This document shows positions 40,808 to 49,591 of a DNA stretch of 64,000 bases, piece after piece (the first letter of the stretch is position 1; each line of letters opens with the position of its first letter). The notes below the pieces were generated by a model that did no database searches, was not told the DNA's origin, and was given only the letters and a program-made list of their open reading frames with translations. A program made the translations under genes and the position numbers. The DNA comes from Limimaricola cinnabarinus (lineage in GTDB: Bacteria; Pseudomonadota; Alphaproteobacteria; Rhodobacterales; Rhodobacteraceae), in the NCBI RefSeq assembly GCF_002723615.1, contig NZ_KZ304956.1:94887-158886 (forward strand). The letters are read 5' to 3'.

Positions 40808-41524
40808 ATGGACGCCATGGCCCGGCTGTTGCTCATCGCCCTCGCCTGCGCGCTGTCGCCCGCGATGTCGCGCGCCTGCGAGACGGCGCTTGTGCTGGCG
40901 ATGGATGTCTCGAACTCGGTCGACGATGCCGAATACCGGCTGCAGGTCGACGGCCTCGCCGATGCGATGGAGGACCCCGTGGTGATCGAGGCGGTGCTGG
41001 GCGGCGATGTCGCGCTGGCGGTGCTGCAATGGTCCGCCGCGGGGCAGCAGCGCGTCGTCTTCGACTGGACCCAGCCGCGCGACCGGGCGGCGCTCGCGCG
41101 GCTGTCGCAGCAGGTCCGGGCCACGCCGCGGGCCTTCGTGATGGGCGGCACGGCCCCGGCCGAGGCGCTGGAGGCGGCGCTCGGGCTGATGGCGCGTGCG
41201 CCCGACTGCCACCGTCGGGTGATCGACGTCTCGGGCGACGGCACGCCCAATGACGGCGGCGATGTCGGCGTGGCGCGGCGGCGGGCCGAGGCGATGGGGG
41301 TCACCGTCAACGGGCTGGCCATCGAGAGCCTCGGCCAGGCGATCACCGGCTTCTACCTGCGCCACGTGGCGACACGCGACGGCTTCGTCATCACCGCGCG
41401 CGGCCATCGCGACTACCCGCGCGCCATGCGTCTCAAGCTGCGCCGCGAGCTTGTCCGGCTCTTGGGCCACGGCCCGCCCGCCGCGCCGCCGATGCGCCAA
41501 AGCCACGCGCCCCGCGCGCGATAG
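40808..41524 (+). CDS. DUF1194 protein with VWA-type MIDAS motif
   Basis: Codes for 238 residues; ATG at 40808 or 40817 are both possible. A signal peptide (LLLIALACALSPAMSRA) precedes a von Willebrand A domain with AMDVSNSVD (the DxSxS metal site) and later VIDVSGDGTPNDGG. It is expected in the periplasm. Function in the family is unknown; adhesion or metal-dependent protein binding is typical of VWA domains. Lies directly after tmRNA. Confidence 0.88.
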   Translation: MDAMARLLLIALACALSPAMSRACETALVLAMDVSNSVDDAEYRLQVDGLADAMEDPVVIEAVLGGDVALAVLQWSAAGQQRVVFDWTQPRDRAALARLSQQVRATPRAFVMGGTAPAEALEAALGLMARAPDCHRRVIDVSGDGTPNDGGDVGVARRRAEAMGVTVNGLAIESLGQAITGFYLRHVATRDGFVITARGHRDYPRAMRLKLRRELVRLLGHGPPAAPPMRQSHAPRAR

Positions 41525-41612
41525 CGCCGCAAAGCCGCCCCTCGTGGCCCGCCCCCTTTCATCCGTCTCCGAATCCCCTATGCTTGGCACGACCGCGAAA
41601 GGATGACGTAAC

Positions 41613-42098
41613 GTGACCCGCCCTGCCAACCGCACGATCGACTACGGAAACCTGATGCATCGCGCGATGCGCGGGCTGATCCAGGAGGTGCTGGAGCGCA
41701 TCGCCGTCGAGGGCCTGCCGGGCAAGCATCATTTCTTCATCACCTTCGACACGATGCATCCCGATGTCGAGATCGCCGACTGGCTCTCGGACCGCTATCC
41801 CGGCGAGATGACCATCGTGATCCAGCACTGGTTCGACAACCTCACCGTCACCGATGAGGGCTTTTCCGTCACGCTGAATTTCGGCGACAGCCCCGAGCCG
41901 CTCTACATCCCCTTCGACGCGATCCGCACCTTCGTCGACCCTTCGGTCGAGTTCGGCCTGCGCTTCGAGAACCAGGACGAGAGCGACGAGGAGGAGGACG
42001 AGGAAGCGCCGATGCAGGAGATGGCCGAGCCCGAGGAGGAGCCCGCCAAGAAGGGCGAGGCCCAGGTGGTCAGCCTCGACAGCTTCCGCAAGTCCTGA
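41613..42098 (+). CDS. sspB: SspB, ClpXP adaptor for SsrA-tagged proteins
   Basis: Starts at a GTG (MTRPANRTIDYGNLMHRAMR), 161 residues. The folded domain (about 1-115) has FITFDTMHPDVEIADWL and FSVTLNFGDSPEPLYIPFDA, the SspB substrate-binding fold. The acidic linker (about 118-145) and terminal VVSLDSFRKS should dock to ClpX. It delivers SsrA-tagged proteins to ClpXP. It lies one gene away from tmRNA. Confidence 0.93.
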   Translation: MTRPANRTIDYGNLMHRAMRGLIQEVLERIAVEGLPGKHHFFITFDTMHPDVEIADWLSDRYPGEMTIVIQHWFDNLTVTDEGFSVTLNFGDSPEPLYIPFDAIRTFVDPSVEFGLRFENQDESDEEEDEEAPMQEMAEPEEEPAKKGEAQVVSLDSFRKS

Positions 42099-42175
42099 AA
42101 CCGGACATTTAGGCGATTGCCCAGGGGGCGGCCCGCGCGGTAGATGGCATGCGACGGCATACCAGGGAGACCGCG

Positions 42176-43576
42176 ATGAGCCAGACCACCCCCACCCGCA
42201 CCGAATCCGACAGCTTCGGCCCGCTCGAGGTCCGCGCGGACCGCTACTGGGGGGCGCAGACCCAGCGCTCGATCATGAACTTCCCGATCGGCTGGGAAAA
42301 GCAGCCCGTGGCGATCGTCCGCGCGCTCGGCGTGATCAAGCAGGCCTGCGCCGAGGCCAACAAGGCGCGCGGCAAGATCGACGAGAAGATCGCCGATGCG
42401 ATGATCGCCGCCGCTTCGGAAGTCGTGGCGGGCAAGCTCGACGATCATTTCCCCCTCGTGGTCTGGCAGACCGGTTCGGGCACGCAGTCGAACATGAACG
42501 CCAACGAGGTCATCGCCAACCGCGCGATCGAGATGCTGGGCGGCGAGATGGGCTCCAAGGAGCCGGTCCACCCCAATGATCACTGCAACATGGGCCAGTC
42601 CTCGAACGACACCTTCCCGACCGCGATGCACATCGCCGTCGCCACCACCGCGCGCGACGTGACGCTGCCGGGGCTGGAAAAGCTGCACGCGGCGCTGGCC
42701 GAGAAGGCCGAGGCCTTCAAGGACATCATCAAGATCGGCCGCACCCACACCATGGACGCCACGCCGCTGACGCTGGGCCAGGAGTTCGGCGGCTACGCGC
42801 ATCAGGTCGCCATGGGCATCCGCCGCATCAAGGCCGCGCTGCCCGCGATCTACGAGCTGGCGCAGGGCGGCACCGCCGTGGGCACCGGGCTCAACACGCC
42901 GCATGGCTGGGGCGAGACCGTGGCCGAGAACATGGCCCGGATCACCGGCCTGCCCTTCGTCACCGCGCCCAACAAGTTCGAGGCGCTGGCCGCCCATGAC
43001 GCGATGGTCGAGATGTCGGGCGCGCTGCGCGTGGTCGCGGGCTCGCTGTTCAAGATCGCCAATGACATCCGCCTTCTGGGCTCCGGCCCGCGTTGCGGTT
43101 TGGGCGAGCTGATGCTGCCCGAGAACGAGCCCGGCTCCTCGATCATGCCCGGCAAGGTCAACCCGACCCAGTGCGAGGCGCTGACGCAGGTCTGCGCCCA
43201 TGTAATGGGCAATGACGCCGCCGTGGGCTTTGCCGGATCGCAGGGGCATTTCGAGCTCAACGTCTACAAGCCGATGATGGCCTATAACGTGCTGCAATCC
43301 ATGCAGCTCTTGGGCGACGCCTCGGTGGCCTTCACCGACAACTGCGTCGCGGGCATCGAGGCGAACGAGGCGCGGATCGACAAGCTGATGCGCGAAAGCC
43401 TGATGCTGGTGACCGCGCTGGCGCCGACCATCGGCTATGACAACGCCACCACCGTCGCCAAGACCGCGCACAAGAACGGCACCACGCTGAAGGAAGAGGC
43501 GATCAATCTCGGCTTCGTCGATGCCGAGACCTTCGAGCGCGTGGTGCGCCCCGAGGAGATGATCGGCCCGAAATGA
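42176..43576 (+). CDS. fumC: class II fumarate hydratase
   Basis: The ATG at 42176 has AGGGAGA 5 bases upstream and codes for 466 residues. The signature [17 protein letters not shown] (about 318-334) and the segments [15 protein letters not shown] and [16 protein letters not shown] are class II fumarase markers. It hydrates fumarate to malate in the TCA cycle and is iron-independent. Three small genes follow in the same direction with overlapping or short junctions. Confidence 0.97.
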   Translation: MSQTTPTRTESDSFGPLEVRADRYWGAQTQRSIMNFPIGWEKQPVAIVRALGVIKQACAEANKARGKIDEKIADAMIAAASEVVAGKLDDHFPLVVWQTGSGTQSNMNANEVIANRAIEMLGGEMGSKEPVHPNDHCNMGQSSNDTFPTAMHIAVATTARDVTLPGLEKLHAALAEKAEAFKDIIKIGRTHTMDATPLTLGQEFGGYAHQVAMGIRRIKAALPAIYELAQGGTAVGTGLNTPHGWGETVAENMARITGLPFVTAPNKFEALAAHDAMVEMSGALRVVAGSLFKIANDIRLLGSGPRCGLGELMLPENEPGSSIMPGKVNPTQCEALTQVCAHVMGNDAAVGFAGSQGHFELNVYKPMMAYNVLQSMQLLGDASVAFTDNCVAGIEANEARIDKLMRESLMLVTALAPTIGYDNATTVAKTAHKNGTTLKEEAINLGFVDAETFERVVRPEEMIGPK

Positions 43577-43749
43577 AGCCGGTGAACCTGAACCAGTTCA
43601 GGAAGAAGAAGGCGCGGGCCGAAAAGACGGCCCGCGCCGATGCCAATGCTTTGAAGTTCGGCCGCAGCAAGGCCGACAAGGCACGCAACGCAACCGAGGC
43701 CGAAAATGCTGCCCGGCGGCTCGACGGGCATCGGCGCGACGATGAGTGA
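43573..43749 (+). CDS. DUF4169 small basic protein
   Basis: ATG overlaps the fumC stop (ATGA); 58 residues. [18 protein letters not shown] is the typical beginning of DUF4169, followed by a Lys/Ala/Arg-rich helix. It is translationally coupled to fumC and overlaps the next gene by 8 bases. Function unknown, but the pair with a ribbon-helix-helix protein beside fumC is common in Rhodobacteraceae. Confidence 0.85.
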   Translation: MKPVNLNQFRKKKARAEKTARADANALKFGRSKADKARNATEAENAARRLDGHRRDDE

Positions 43750-43960
43750 CGGCCGGCCCGTCAAGCGGTCGCTGACGCTCAGGGGGCATCGGACCAGCGT
43801 CTCTTTGGAGGATGTGTTCTGGCGCGCCTTCCGCGACATCGCCGCCGCCGAGGGACGCACGATCAACGGGCTCGCCGCCGAGATCGACGCGGGCCGCGGC
43901 GATGTCGGGCTGGCCTCGGCGATCCGGGTCTTCGTGCTGCGGCGGTTCATGGAGCGTTAA
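43742..43960 (+). CDS. ribbon-helix-helix domain protein (DUF4170-like)
   Basis: Codes for 72 residues. RSLTLRGHRTSVSLEDVFWR followed by AEGRTINGLAAEIDAG is a ribbon-helix-helix pattern: a beta strand that contacts DNA and two helices. Follows DUF4169 by overlap. May act as a small regulator; partner or target is unknown. Confidence 0.82.
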   Translation: MSDGRPVKRSLTLRGHRTSVSLEDVFWRAFRDIAAAEGRTINGLAAEIDAGRGDVGLASAIRVFVLRRFMER

Positions 43961-43983
43961 GACACGTCTGGTTTGCTCGACGC

Positions 43984-44214
43984 ATGACCGCCTTGCCCGC
44001 CACGATCAGCCCCGACCGCTGGCTATGCCAGCTCTTCGCCTCCCGGGCGGCCGCTTCCGGCGGCGTCGTCCGGCGCAGTCTGCGCGATGTCGATCGGATC
44101 GTCGGGCGCTCGCGTTTTTTGCACGAGATCGAGCGGCGCGGGTTTCGCGCCATCGAAAACGCCGGTCAGGTCGTGATCTTCTGCAACCGCGAACCGCTGC
44201 GCTCCCTGCGATGA
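43984..44214 (+). CDS. small conserved hypothetical protein
   Basis: Codes for 76 residues. It begins MTALPATISPDRWLCQLFAS and contains VVRRSLRDVDRIVGRSRFL and FRAIENAGQVVIFCNREPL. Looks like a folded domain often placed next to the fumC/DUF4169 group. Function unknown. Ends one base before the palindromic terminator pair at 44215. Confidence 0.7.
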   Translation: MTALPATISPDRWLCQLFASRAAASGGVVRRSLRDVDRIVGRSRFLHEIERRGFRAIENAGQVVIFCNREPLRSLR

Positions 44215-44236
44215 CACGTTCCTTCGAAGGAACGTG
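44215..44236. terminator. 22-bp perfect palindrome A (bidirectional terminator hairpin)
   Basis: Perfect palindrome with half-site CACGTTCCTTC, centre TTCGAA. It forms a hairpin in RNA of either strand. It lies between convergent genes (plus-strand small gene and minus-strand P450) and directly abuts palindrome B. Confidence 0.7.
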
Positions 44237-44258
44237 CAAAACTCTTCGAAGAGTTTTG
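44237..44258. terminator. 22-bp perfect palindrome B (bidirectional terminator hairpin)
   Basis: Perfect palindrome with half-site CAAAACTCTTC, centre TTCGAA, ending GTTTTG. The right arm gives a short T run on either strand, fitting a bidirectional rho-independent terminator. It ends 1 base before the P450 stop codon. Confidence 0.72.
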
Positions 44259-44259
44259 C

Positions 44260-45615
44260 CTATCGCCGCTCCGTCACCCGCAGCCTGATCCCGGCCTTCG
44301 ACCGCACCGTCAGATGCGCCACCGGCACCGGCACGTCGCCCTCGACCGGCGCGAAGCGATACCGCGCCAGCAGCGCCGCCAGCAGCACCGCCGCCTCGGC
44401 CATGGCGAACCCCGCGCCGGGGCAGACGCGGGGCCCGGCGCTGAACGGCAGGAAGGCCCGCCGCGCGCTCTCCTTCGTCTCCTCCCGGCTCCAGCGGTCC
44501 GGGTCGAAGGCGTCGGGGTCCTGCCAGAACCGCTCATGCCGGTGCAGGTGCCACGGCGACAGCACCACCTGCGTGCCGCGCCCGAGCGCGCGGCTCCGAA
44601 ACCGCTCGGGCCGGGTCGTCTCGCGCACCATCATCGGCACCGGCGGGTAGAGGCGCAGCGTCTCGCGCGTGATGTCCCGGATGAGCTTCAGCTTGGAAAG
44701 CTCGGAGAACGCACCGGAAAACGCCTTCGCCTCCGCCGCCGCGCGCTCCTGTATCCCGGGATGGGTGGCCAGAAGATAGAGCGTCCAGCCCAGCGTCGAG
44801 GCGCTGGTCTCGTGGCCCGCGAGGAAGAAGATCGCCACCTGATCGACCATCTCCTCGCGCGAAAACCGCGCGCCGCTCTCAGGGTCGGGCGTGGTCATGA
44901 TCCGGGTGGCGAGATCGCGCGGCGCGTCGCCCGCTTCGATGCGGCCCGCGCGCTCGGCGACAAGCCCCGCGATCAGCCCCCTGATGCGCCGCGCCGTGGC
45001 CCGCGTCTCGCGCGAATGAAGGCGCGGCATCCAGCCCGGCCCCTTCACGAAGGCCGCGAGGTTCAGAAGCGGCTGGCTGCGCTGATGCGCGTGAAATTCC
45101 CGGTAGGTCGCCTGCGCCGTCCCGTGCTCGATCGGGATCGAAAACAGCGTGCGAAAGATCACGTCGGCGGCGGCGTGGCTGGCCAGGGGCTCGATCTCGA
45201 CCGCGCGGCCATCGGCCAACGGCGCGAGCCGGTCTGCCGCCGCATCCCCGGCCGCGCGCATCGCGCCGAAGCTGTCTTTCAGCCGGCCGCGCTCGAAGGC
45301 CGGGTCGATGATCCGGCGCTGATGCGCCCATAGCGGGCCATTGGTCAGGAATACCGAAGCCCCGAGCAAGGGCCGCAGCCCCGCGCCGATCCTGTCGGAT
45401 TTGGGAAAGTCGCGCGGTCGCTCCTTCAGCACGCATCGCAGCAATGCCGGGTCGTTGACCAGCACCGAGCGGAAGAACGGCGTGCGGAACTCGGCCATCC
45501 AAGCGCGGTAGATCCGCGCGGGCTGGGCCGAGAGGATGTCGGCGCGAAACAGCTTCAGATGCCGCCAGAGCGACACGCGCGGCGCGCGCGGGACAGGTTT
45601 GGGCGGCAGGCTCAT
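44260..45615 (-). CDS. cytochrome P450
   Basis: The ATG at 45615 (MSLPPKPVPRAPRV) overlaps the upstream stop and codes for 451 residues; the open frame beyond is spurious. All P450 marks are present: oxygen-binding AGHETS (about 265), ExxR in ETLRLYPP (about 318), and the heme-thiolate FLPFSAGPRVCPGAG with Cys near 398. No membrane anchor is seen. It is soluble and needs an external redox partner; no ferredoxin or reductase gene is next to it. Substrate unknown, possibly linked to the membrane hydrolase gene it overlaps. Confidence 0.95.
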   Translation of the reverse strand: MSLPPKPVPRAPRVSLWRHLKLFRADILSAQPARIYRAWMAEFRTPFFRSVLVNDPALLRCVLKERPRDFPKSDRIGAGLRPLLGASVFLTNGPLWAHQRRIIDPAFERGRLKDSFGAMRAAGDAAADRLAPLADGRAVEIEPLASHAAADVIFRTLFSIPIEHGTAQATYREFHAHQRSQPLLNLAAFVKGPGWMPRLHSRETRATARRIRGLIAGLVAERAGRIEAGDAPRDLATRIMTTPDPESGARFSREEMVDQVAIFFLAGHETSASTLGWTLYLLATHPGIQERAAAEAKAFSGAFSELSKLKLIRDITRETLRLYPPVPMMVRETTRPERFRSRALGRGTQVVLSPWHLHRHERFWQDPDAFDPDRWSREETKESARRAFLPFSAGPRVCPGAGFAMAEAAVLLAALLARYRFAPVEGDVPVPVAHLTVRSKAGIRLRVTERR

Positions 45616-46838
45616 GCGGTGGCGACATGCGGCGACAGCGCCCGGCGGATGGTGGAGCGCGAGGGCGCGCGGGCGGCAAAGCGTTCGGCCAGCGTCAGCG
45701 GCCCGGCGGTGAGGCGGAAATAGTCGTAATCGCCGGGCCGGTCGAAGGCGCAGAGATACTGGAAATGCAGCCGGAAGAAGCGCCAGCGCAGTTCGCGCCA
45801 GCGCGCGGGGCTCAGCGTCTGGGTGAAGGCGGCCGAGATCACCAGCGGCCAGCGCTGATCGGGCGTGGCGACGCCGGAGACCGCGACCGGATCGCACAGC
45901 GCGAAGGCGCAGCCATCGCCCGGCGCCGTCACGTCGAGCCATGTCAGCTCGTCCCGCGCGCAAAGATAGGCGAGATCGGCGCGCAGGCGGCGCGCCTCGG
46001 GCAGAAACGACATCATCGGCACCACCTGCCCCAGCGACACGAAGCCGAGCGCCGGGCCGCCCTCGGGCACCCGCCCCGCGCGGATGAGGTCCGACAGCAC
46101 CGAGACCGCGAGATGCGCGCCCGAGGAATGGCCGATCACCAGCACCTCGTCGACATCCTCCCGCAGCGCCGCGGCGATGTGGTTCTCGAACAAGGCCAGC
46201 CGCGCCTCGAGCGCCGCCGGGTTGGCGCCGCGCCAGCGCGCCGCGAAGGCGTAGTCATGCATGAGGTAATAGGCGAAGAAGCGGCGGTCGTGACGGCGAA
46301 ACCAGTGCAGCACCGCCGCGGCCACGCCCGCCAGCGCGGGCCAGAAGGCCAGCCAGCCGGGCAGCCCGGCCCAGAGCGCCAGCCGCGCCGCGCCCCCGCC
46401 CGCCAGCGCCCCGAGGCCCAAGGCAAGCCCCAGCTGCACCAGCAGCATCACCACCGGGTAGAGCGCCGCGATCACCGGCCCCTTCCTGAGCCGCATCAAC
46501 CGTCCCAGCGCGCCGCTGGCGATATAGGTCCAGGCGGTGCGCAGAAGCTGCCCATAGGTCGCCAGCACGCCGCCCTGCATCTGCTCGCGCACGATGTCCG
46601 ACCAGACCAGCACCTCGAACTCGGCCCGCACCTCGCCGCCCTCGATCCGGGCGGCGACGTCCCAGCCGAAGCGGCGCCCCTTGGCAGGCGAAAGCGAGAG
46701 ATCGAAGCCCGAAAGCGCGGCCTGCGCCGCGCCCTCGCGGCGGTAGAGCTCGCGGTAGCGGCGCGGGTGGATCGGGTCGAAACCGGGGATGTAGAACACC
46801 CGCCGCCTGCGCACCCGCCGCATCGATGATCCATCCAT
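45612..46838 (-). CDS. membrane alpha/beta hydrolase-like protein
   Basis: Codes for 408 residues. The N-terminal Arg-rich start leads to VFYIPGFDPIHPRRYRELY, then two membrane helices (about 122-145 and 157-175) and an esterase nucleophile motif VIGHSSGAHLAV (about 235-246, Ser in GHSSG). The segments around VISAAFTQTLSP and WRFFRLHFQYLCAFDRPGDY are unusual but conserved-looking. It is likely a lipase/esterase-type enzyme at the membrane. Overlaps the P450 by 4 bases, so both may act on one lipid-like substrate. Confidence 0.75.
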   Translation of the reverse strand: MDGSSMRRVRRRRVFYIPGFDPIHPRRYRELYRREGAAQAALSGFDLSLSPAKGRRFGWDVAARIEGGEVRAEFEVLVWSDIVREQMQGGVLATYGQLLRTAWTYIASGALGRLMRLRKGPVIAALYPVVMLLVQLGLALGLGALAGGGAARLALWAGLPGWLAFWPALAGVAAAVLHWFRRHDRRFFAYYLMHDYAFAARWRGANPAALEARLALFENHIAAALREDVDEVLVIGHSSGAHLAVSVLSDLIRAGRVPEGGPALGFVSLGQVVPMMSFLPEARRLRADLAYLCARDELTWLDVTAPGDGCAFALCDPVAVSGVATPDQRWPLVISAAFTQTLSPARWRELRWRFFRLHFQYLCAFDRPGDYDYFRLTAGPLTLAERFAARAPSRSTIRRALSPHVATA

Positions 46839-46903
46839 GGCCTGCCCCCTTTCGGTGACAGGTTAGAGCAGGAAGCGGGCCACCATAAGGCCGAATGAGG
46901 GCT

Positions 46904-47659
46904 TCAGCCGAGCGCCGCGAGCGAGGGGAAGGTTTCGAGCAGCCAGAAGCTGAAATCCGAGAATTGCCCGGTCAGCATCATCAGGCCCACGGTCCACAGG
47001 AGCAGCCCAGAGGTCCGCTCGATCCGGCCCATATGCCGCTTCATCCAGGCCATGGCGCCCGAAAGCTTGGGAAAGAAGGCCGCGACCAGCAAAAAGGGTA
47101 TCCCGAGCCCCGCGGCATAGACCGCAAGCAGCGTCGCCCCGCGCGTCATGTCGGCCTCGGTCGCCGCCAGGCCGAGGATGGTGCCGAGAATGGGGCCGAG
47201 GCAGGGCGTCCAGCCGAAGGCGAAGGCGAGGCCCAGAACATAGGCGCCAAAGGCCGAGCCGCCGCGATCACCGCCCGAAACCCGCGCCTCGCGGTCGAGA
47301 AAGGGGATGCGGATCACGCCCGCGAAATGCGCGCCGAAGATCATGATCGTCACGCCCGCGATCACGTTGAACCAGTCCTGGAACTGCAGGAAGACCCGGC
47401 CCAGCGCCGAGAAGGCTACGCCGAGCAGCAGGAACACGGTCGACAGGCCCAGCACGAAGAACAGCGCCGCCGTCATCACCCGCCGCCGGTCGCTGCGCGG
47501 GGCCGAAAGATCGGTCACCGAAACGCCGCCCATATAGGCCAGATAGGGCGGCACGATCGGCAGCACGCAGGGGCTCAGGAAGGACAGAAGCCCCGCCGTG
47601 AGCGCGATCATCATCGCGGGCAGCAGGGTCGCGTCGAGGATCAGCTCGGCTGAGAACAT
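46904..47659 (-). CDS. ccdA: CcdA-like cytochrome c biogenesis protein
   Basis: AAAGGAG lies 7 bases before the ATG; 251 residues. Six membrane helices; the first contains the CcdA motif (LSFLSPCVLPIVPPYLAYMG) with its functional Cys, and a later helix holds FGWTPCLGPILG with the second. It passes electrons across the membrane to thioredoxin-like proteins for heme c assembly. Stands alone here but suits the cytochrome block at 51.7-57.5 kb. Confidence 0.93.
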   Translation of the reverse strand: MFSAELILDATLLPAMMIALTAGLLSFLSPCVLPIVPPYLAYMGGVSVTDLSAPRSDRRRVMTAALFFVLGLSTVFLLLGVAFSALGRVFLQFQDWFNVIAGVTIMIFGAHFAGVIRIPFLDREARVSGGDRGGSAFGAYVLGLAFAFGWTPCLGPILGTILGLAATEADMTRGATLLAVYAAGLGIPFLLVAAFFPKLSGAMAWMKRHMGRIERTSGLLLWTVGLMMLTGQFSDFSFWLLETFPSLAALG

Positions 47660-47759
47660 GGGGGCACTCCTTTGATCCGGCGAGGGTATCAGCGGCGCGC
47701 AGGGGCGTCACTGCCGCGCGGCTCACTTCGCTGTGCGGCATTGTGTCAGGCATGGGGGG

Positions 47760-48797
47760 TCAGACGCCGGGCAGCACCCAGAGCGCCTCGCGCGGCAGCC
47801 GCCAGCGCACGTCCTGCCCCGGCACGGCGCCGCGCGCCGCGCCCGCGCGCATCAGCGCCTCGAGCCGCAGCCCGGAGCCTTCGGCGGTGATCCGCGTCAG
47901 CAGCCCCTCGAAGCGGGTCTCGATCACCCGCAGCGTCAGGGCGTTCTCGCCCTCGCCCGGCTCGATCGCCTCGGGCCGCAGCGTCAGGCAGCCCTCGCCC
48001 GAAGGCGCGCCCTCGGGCAGCAAGAGCCGCCCCAGCGCGCAGTCGAACCCGCCGCCCGAGGAGCGGCCCGAGATGAAGTTGCAGCCGCCGAAAAAGCGCG
48101 CCACGTCGAGATCGGCGGGCCGGTTCCACAGCGCGGCGCCCGCGCCGATCTGGTGGATGCGCCCGCCCAGCATCAGGGCGACCCGGTCGCCCAGAACCGC
48201 CGCCTCCTCCTGATCATGTGTGACGACGAGCGTGGTGATCCCGGTCTCGCGTTGCAGCCGCCGGATCAGCGCCCGCATCTCGCCGCGCAGATGCGCGTCG
48301 AGCGAAGAGAGCGGCTCGTCGAGCAGCAGGAGGCCGGGCTTCAGGACCAGCGCGCGCGCCAGCGCCACGCGCTGCCGCTGCCCGCCCGACAGCTCGTGCG
48401 GGCGGCGATGGCCGAGATCGCCGAGCTGCACCTGCGCCAGCGCCTCGGCCACCCGCTCGGCGATCTCGCGCTTCGGGCGGCGCTGCATCCTGAGACCGAA
48501 GCCGACATTCGCCGCCACGTCCATATGGGCGAAGAGCTGGCCCGACTGGAACACCAGCACCGCCTCGCGCCGCTCGGGCGGCAGATGCCCGACCGAGACG
48601 CCGTCAAAGCGCACCTCGCCCGCATCGGGCGCGACGAGCCCGGCGATGACGCGCAGCGCCGTGGTCTTGCCGCAGCCCGAGGGACCCAGAAGCGCCACCA
48701 TCTCGCCATCCGCCACCTCGAGCGACAGCGCGTCGAGCGCGGGGCGTTCCGTGCCCGGATGGCGCAGATCGAGGGTGTCGAGTGTCAGCCGCGTCAC
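47760..48797 (-). CDS. ABC transporter ATP-binding protein (YnjD-like)
   Basis: Starts at a GTG overlapping the permease stop (GTGA); 345 residues. Walker A GPSGCGKTTAL, Q-loop FQSGQLF, signature LSGGQRQRVALARAL, Walker B LLLLDEPLSSLD and switch His in VVTHDQ are all intact. A C-terminal TOBE-like domain (about 225-345) is present. It powers the importer encoded by the next three genes. The substrate is not known. Confidence 0.92.
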   Translation of the reverse strand: MTRLTLDTLDLRHPGTERPALDALSLEVADGEMVALLGPSGCGKTTALRVIAGLVAPDAGEVRFDGVSVGHLPPERREAVLVFQSGQLFAHMDVAANVGFGLRMQRRPKREIAERVAEALAQVQLGDLGHRRPHELSGGQRQRVALARALVLKPGLLLLDEPLSSLDAHLRGEMRALIRRLQRETGITTLVVTHDQEEAAVLGDRVALMLGGRIHQIGAGAALWNRPADLDVARFFGGCNFISGRSSGGGFDCALGRLLLPEGAPSGEGCLTLRPEAIEPGEGENALTLRVIETRFEGLLTRITAEGSGLRLEALMRAGAARGAVPGQDVRWRLPREALWVLPGV

Positions 48798-49591
48798 CGC
48801 GTACCTCCGATGGTCATGCCGCGCCCGGCGAGCTGCCGCGCCACCAGCGCGAGGATGACGAGGCCGGGCGCGAGGCTGAGCATCGCCAGCACGCCCGCCT
48901 GATCGTTGCGCCCCGCGCCCGCCTGCGCATAAAGCAGCAGGGGCAGCGTCACCACCCGCCCGCCACCGATCGTCAGCGTCAGGATGTATTGCGACCACGA
49001 GACGAGAAAGGCGAAGAGCCCCGCCACCATCACCCCCGGCGCGATGGCGGGCAGCATGACGTGCCACAGCACCTGCAGGGGTTTCGCGCCGAGGCTCCTT
49101 GCCTGCGCCTCGGCCTCGGCGTCGTAATTGGCAAAGACGCCCGACATCACGAAGACCACGTAAGGCAGCGTCGGCACGAGATGCACCAGCACCACCCCCA
49201 GCGCGGAGTTGGTCAGCCCCAGCCGCAGGAAGACGCCATGGATGCCCAGGCCCACCGCGATGCCCGGCACGATCACCGGGGCGAGCAGCGCCAGCTCGAC
49301 CAGCGTCTTGCCGCGAAAGCGGTAGAGCCCGAGCGCCCGGCCCGCGGGGATGCCCAAGAGCAGCGCGAGGGCCGAGGCCGCGAGCGCGATGCAGGTCGTC
49401 GTCATCAGCGCGCCCGGAATGTCCGAACGGGCTGCGAAGGCGCGCATCCACGGCTCAAACGTCCATGTCGCGGGCAGGATCTGCGGAAAGAACCAGCCGC
49501 GCGCCACCGACCACAGCGCCAGAGGCACCAAGGGCGCCATCAGCGCCGCGATCAGCAGCGCGCCCAGCGCCATGCGCGCCCGCGCGTTCAC
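48794..49591 (-). CDS. ABC transporter permease, second subunit (YnjC-like)
   Basis: Starts at a GTG overlapping the upstream permease stop (GTGA); 265 residues. Six membrane helices and the cytosolic EAA loop (EAQARSLGAKPLQVLWHVML) are present. In YnjBCD of Escherichia coli both halves are one polypeptide; here they are two genes overlapping by 4 bases. Confidence 0.9.
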   Translation of the reverse strand: MNARARMALGALLIAALMAPLVPLALWSVARGWFFPQILPATWTFEPWMRAFAARSDIPGALMTTTCIALAASALALLLGIPAGRALGLYRFRGKTLVELALLAPVIVPGIAVGLGIHGVFLRLGLTNSALGVVLVHLVPTLPYVVFVMSGVFANYDAEAEAQARSLGAKPLQVLWHVMLPAIAPGVMVAGLFAFLVSWSQYILTLTIGGGRVVTLPLLLYAQAGAGRNDQAGVLAMLSLAPGLVILALVARQLAGRGMTIGGTR

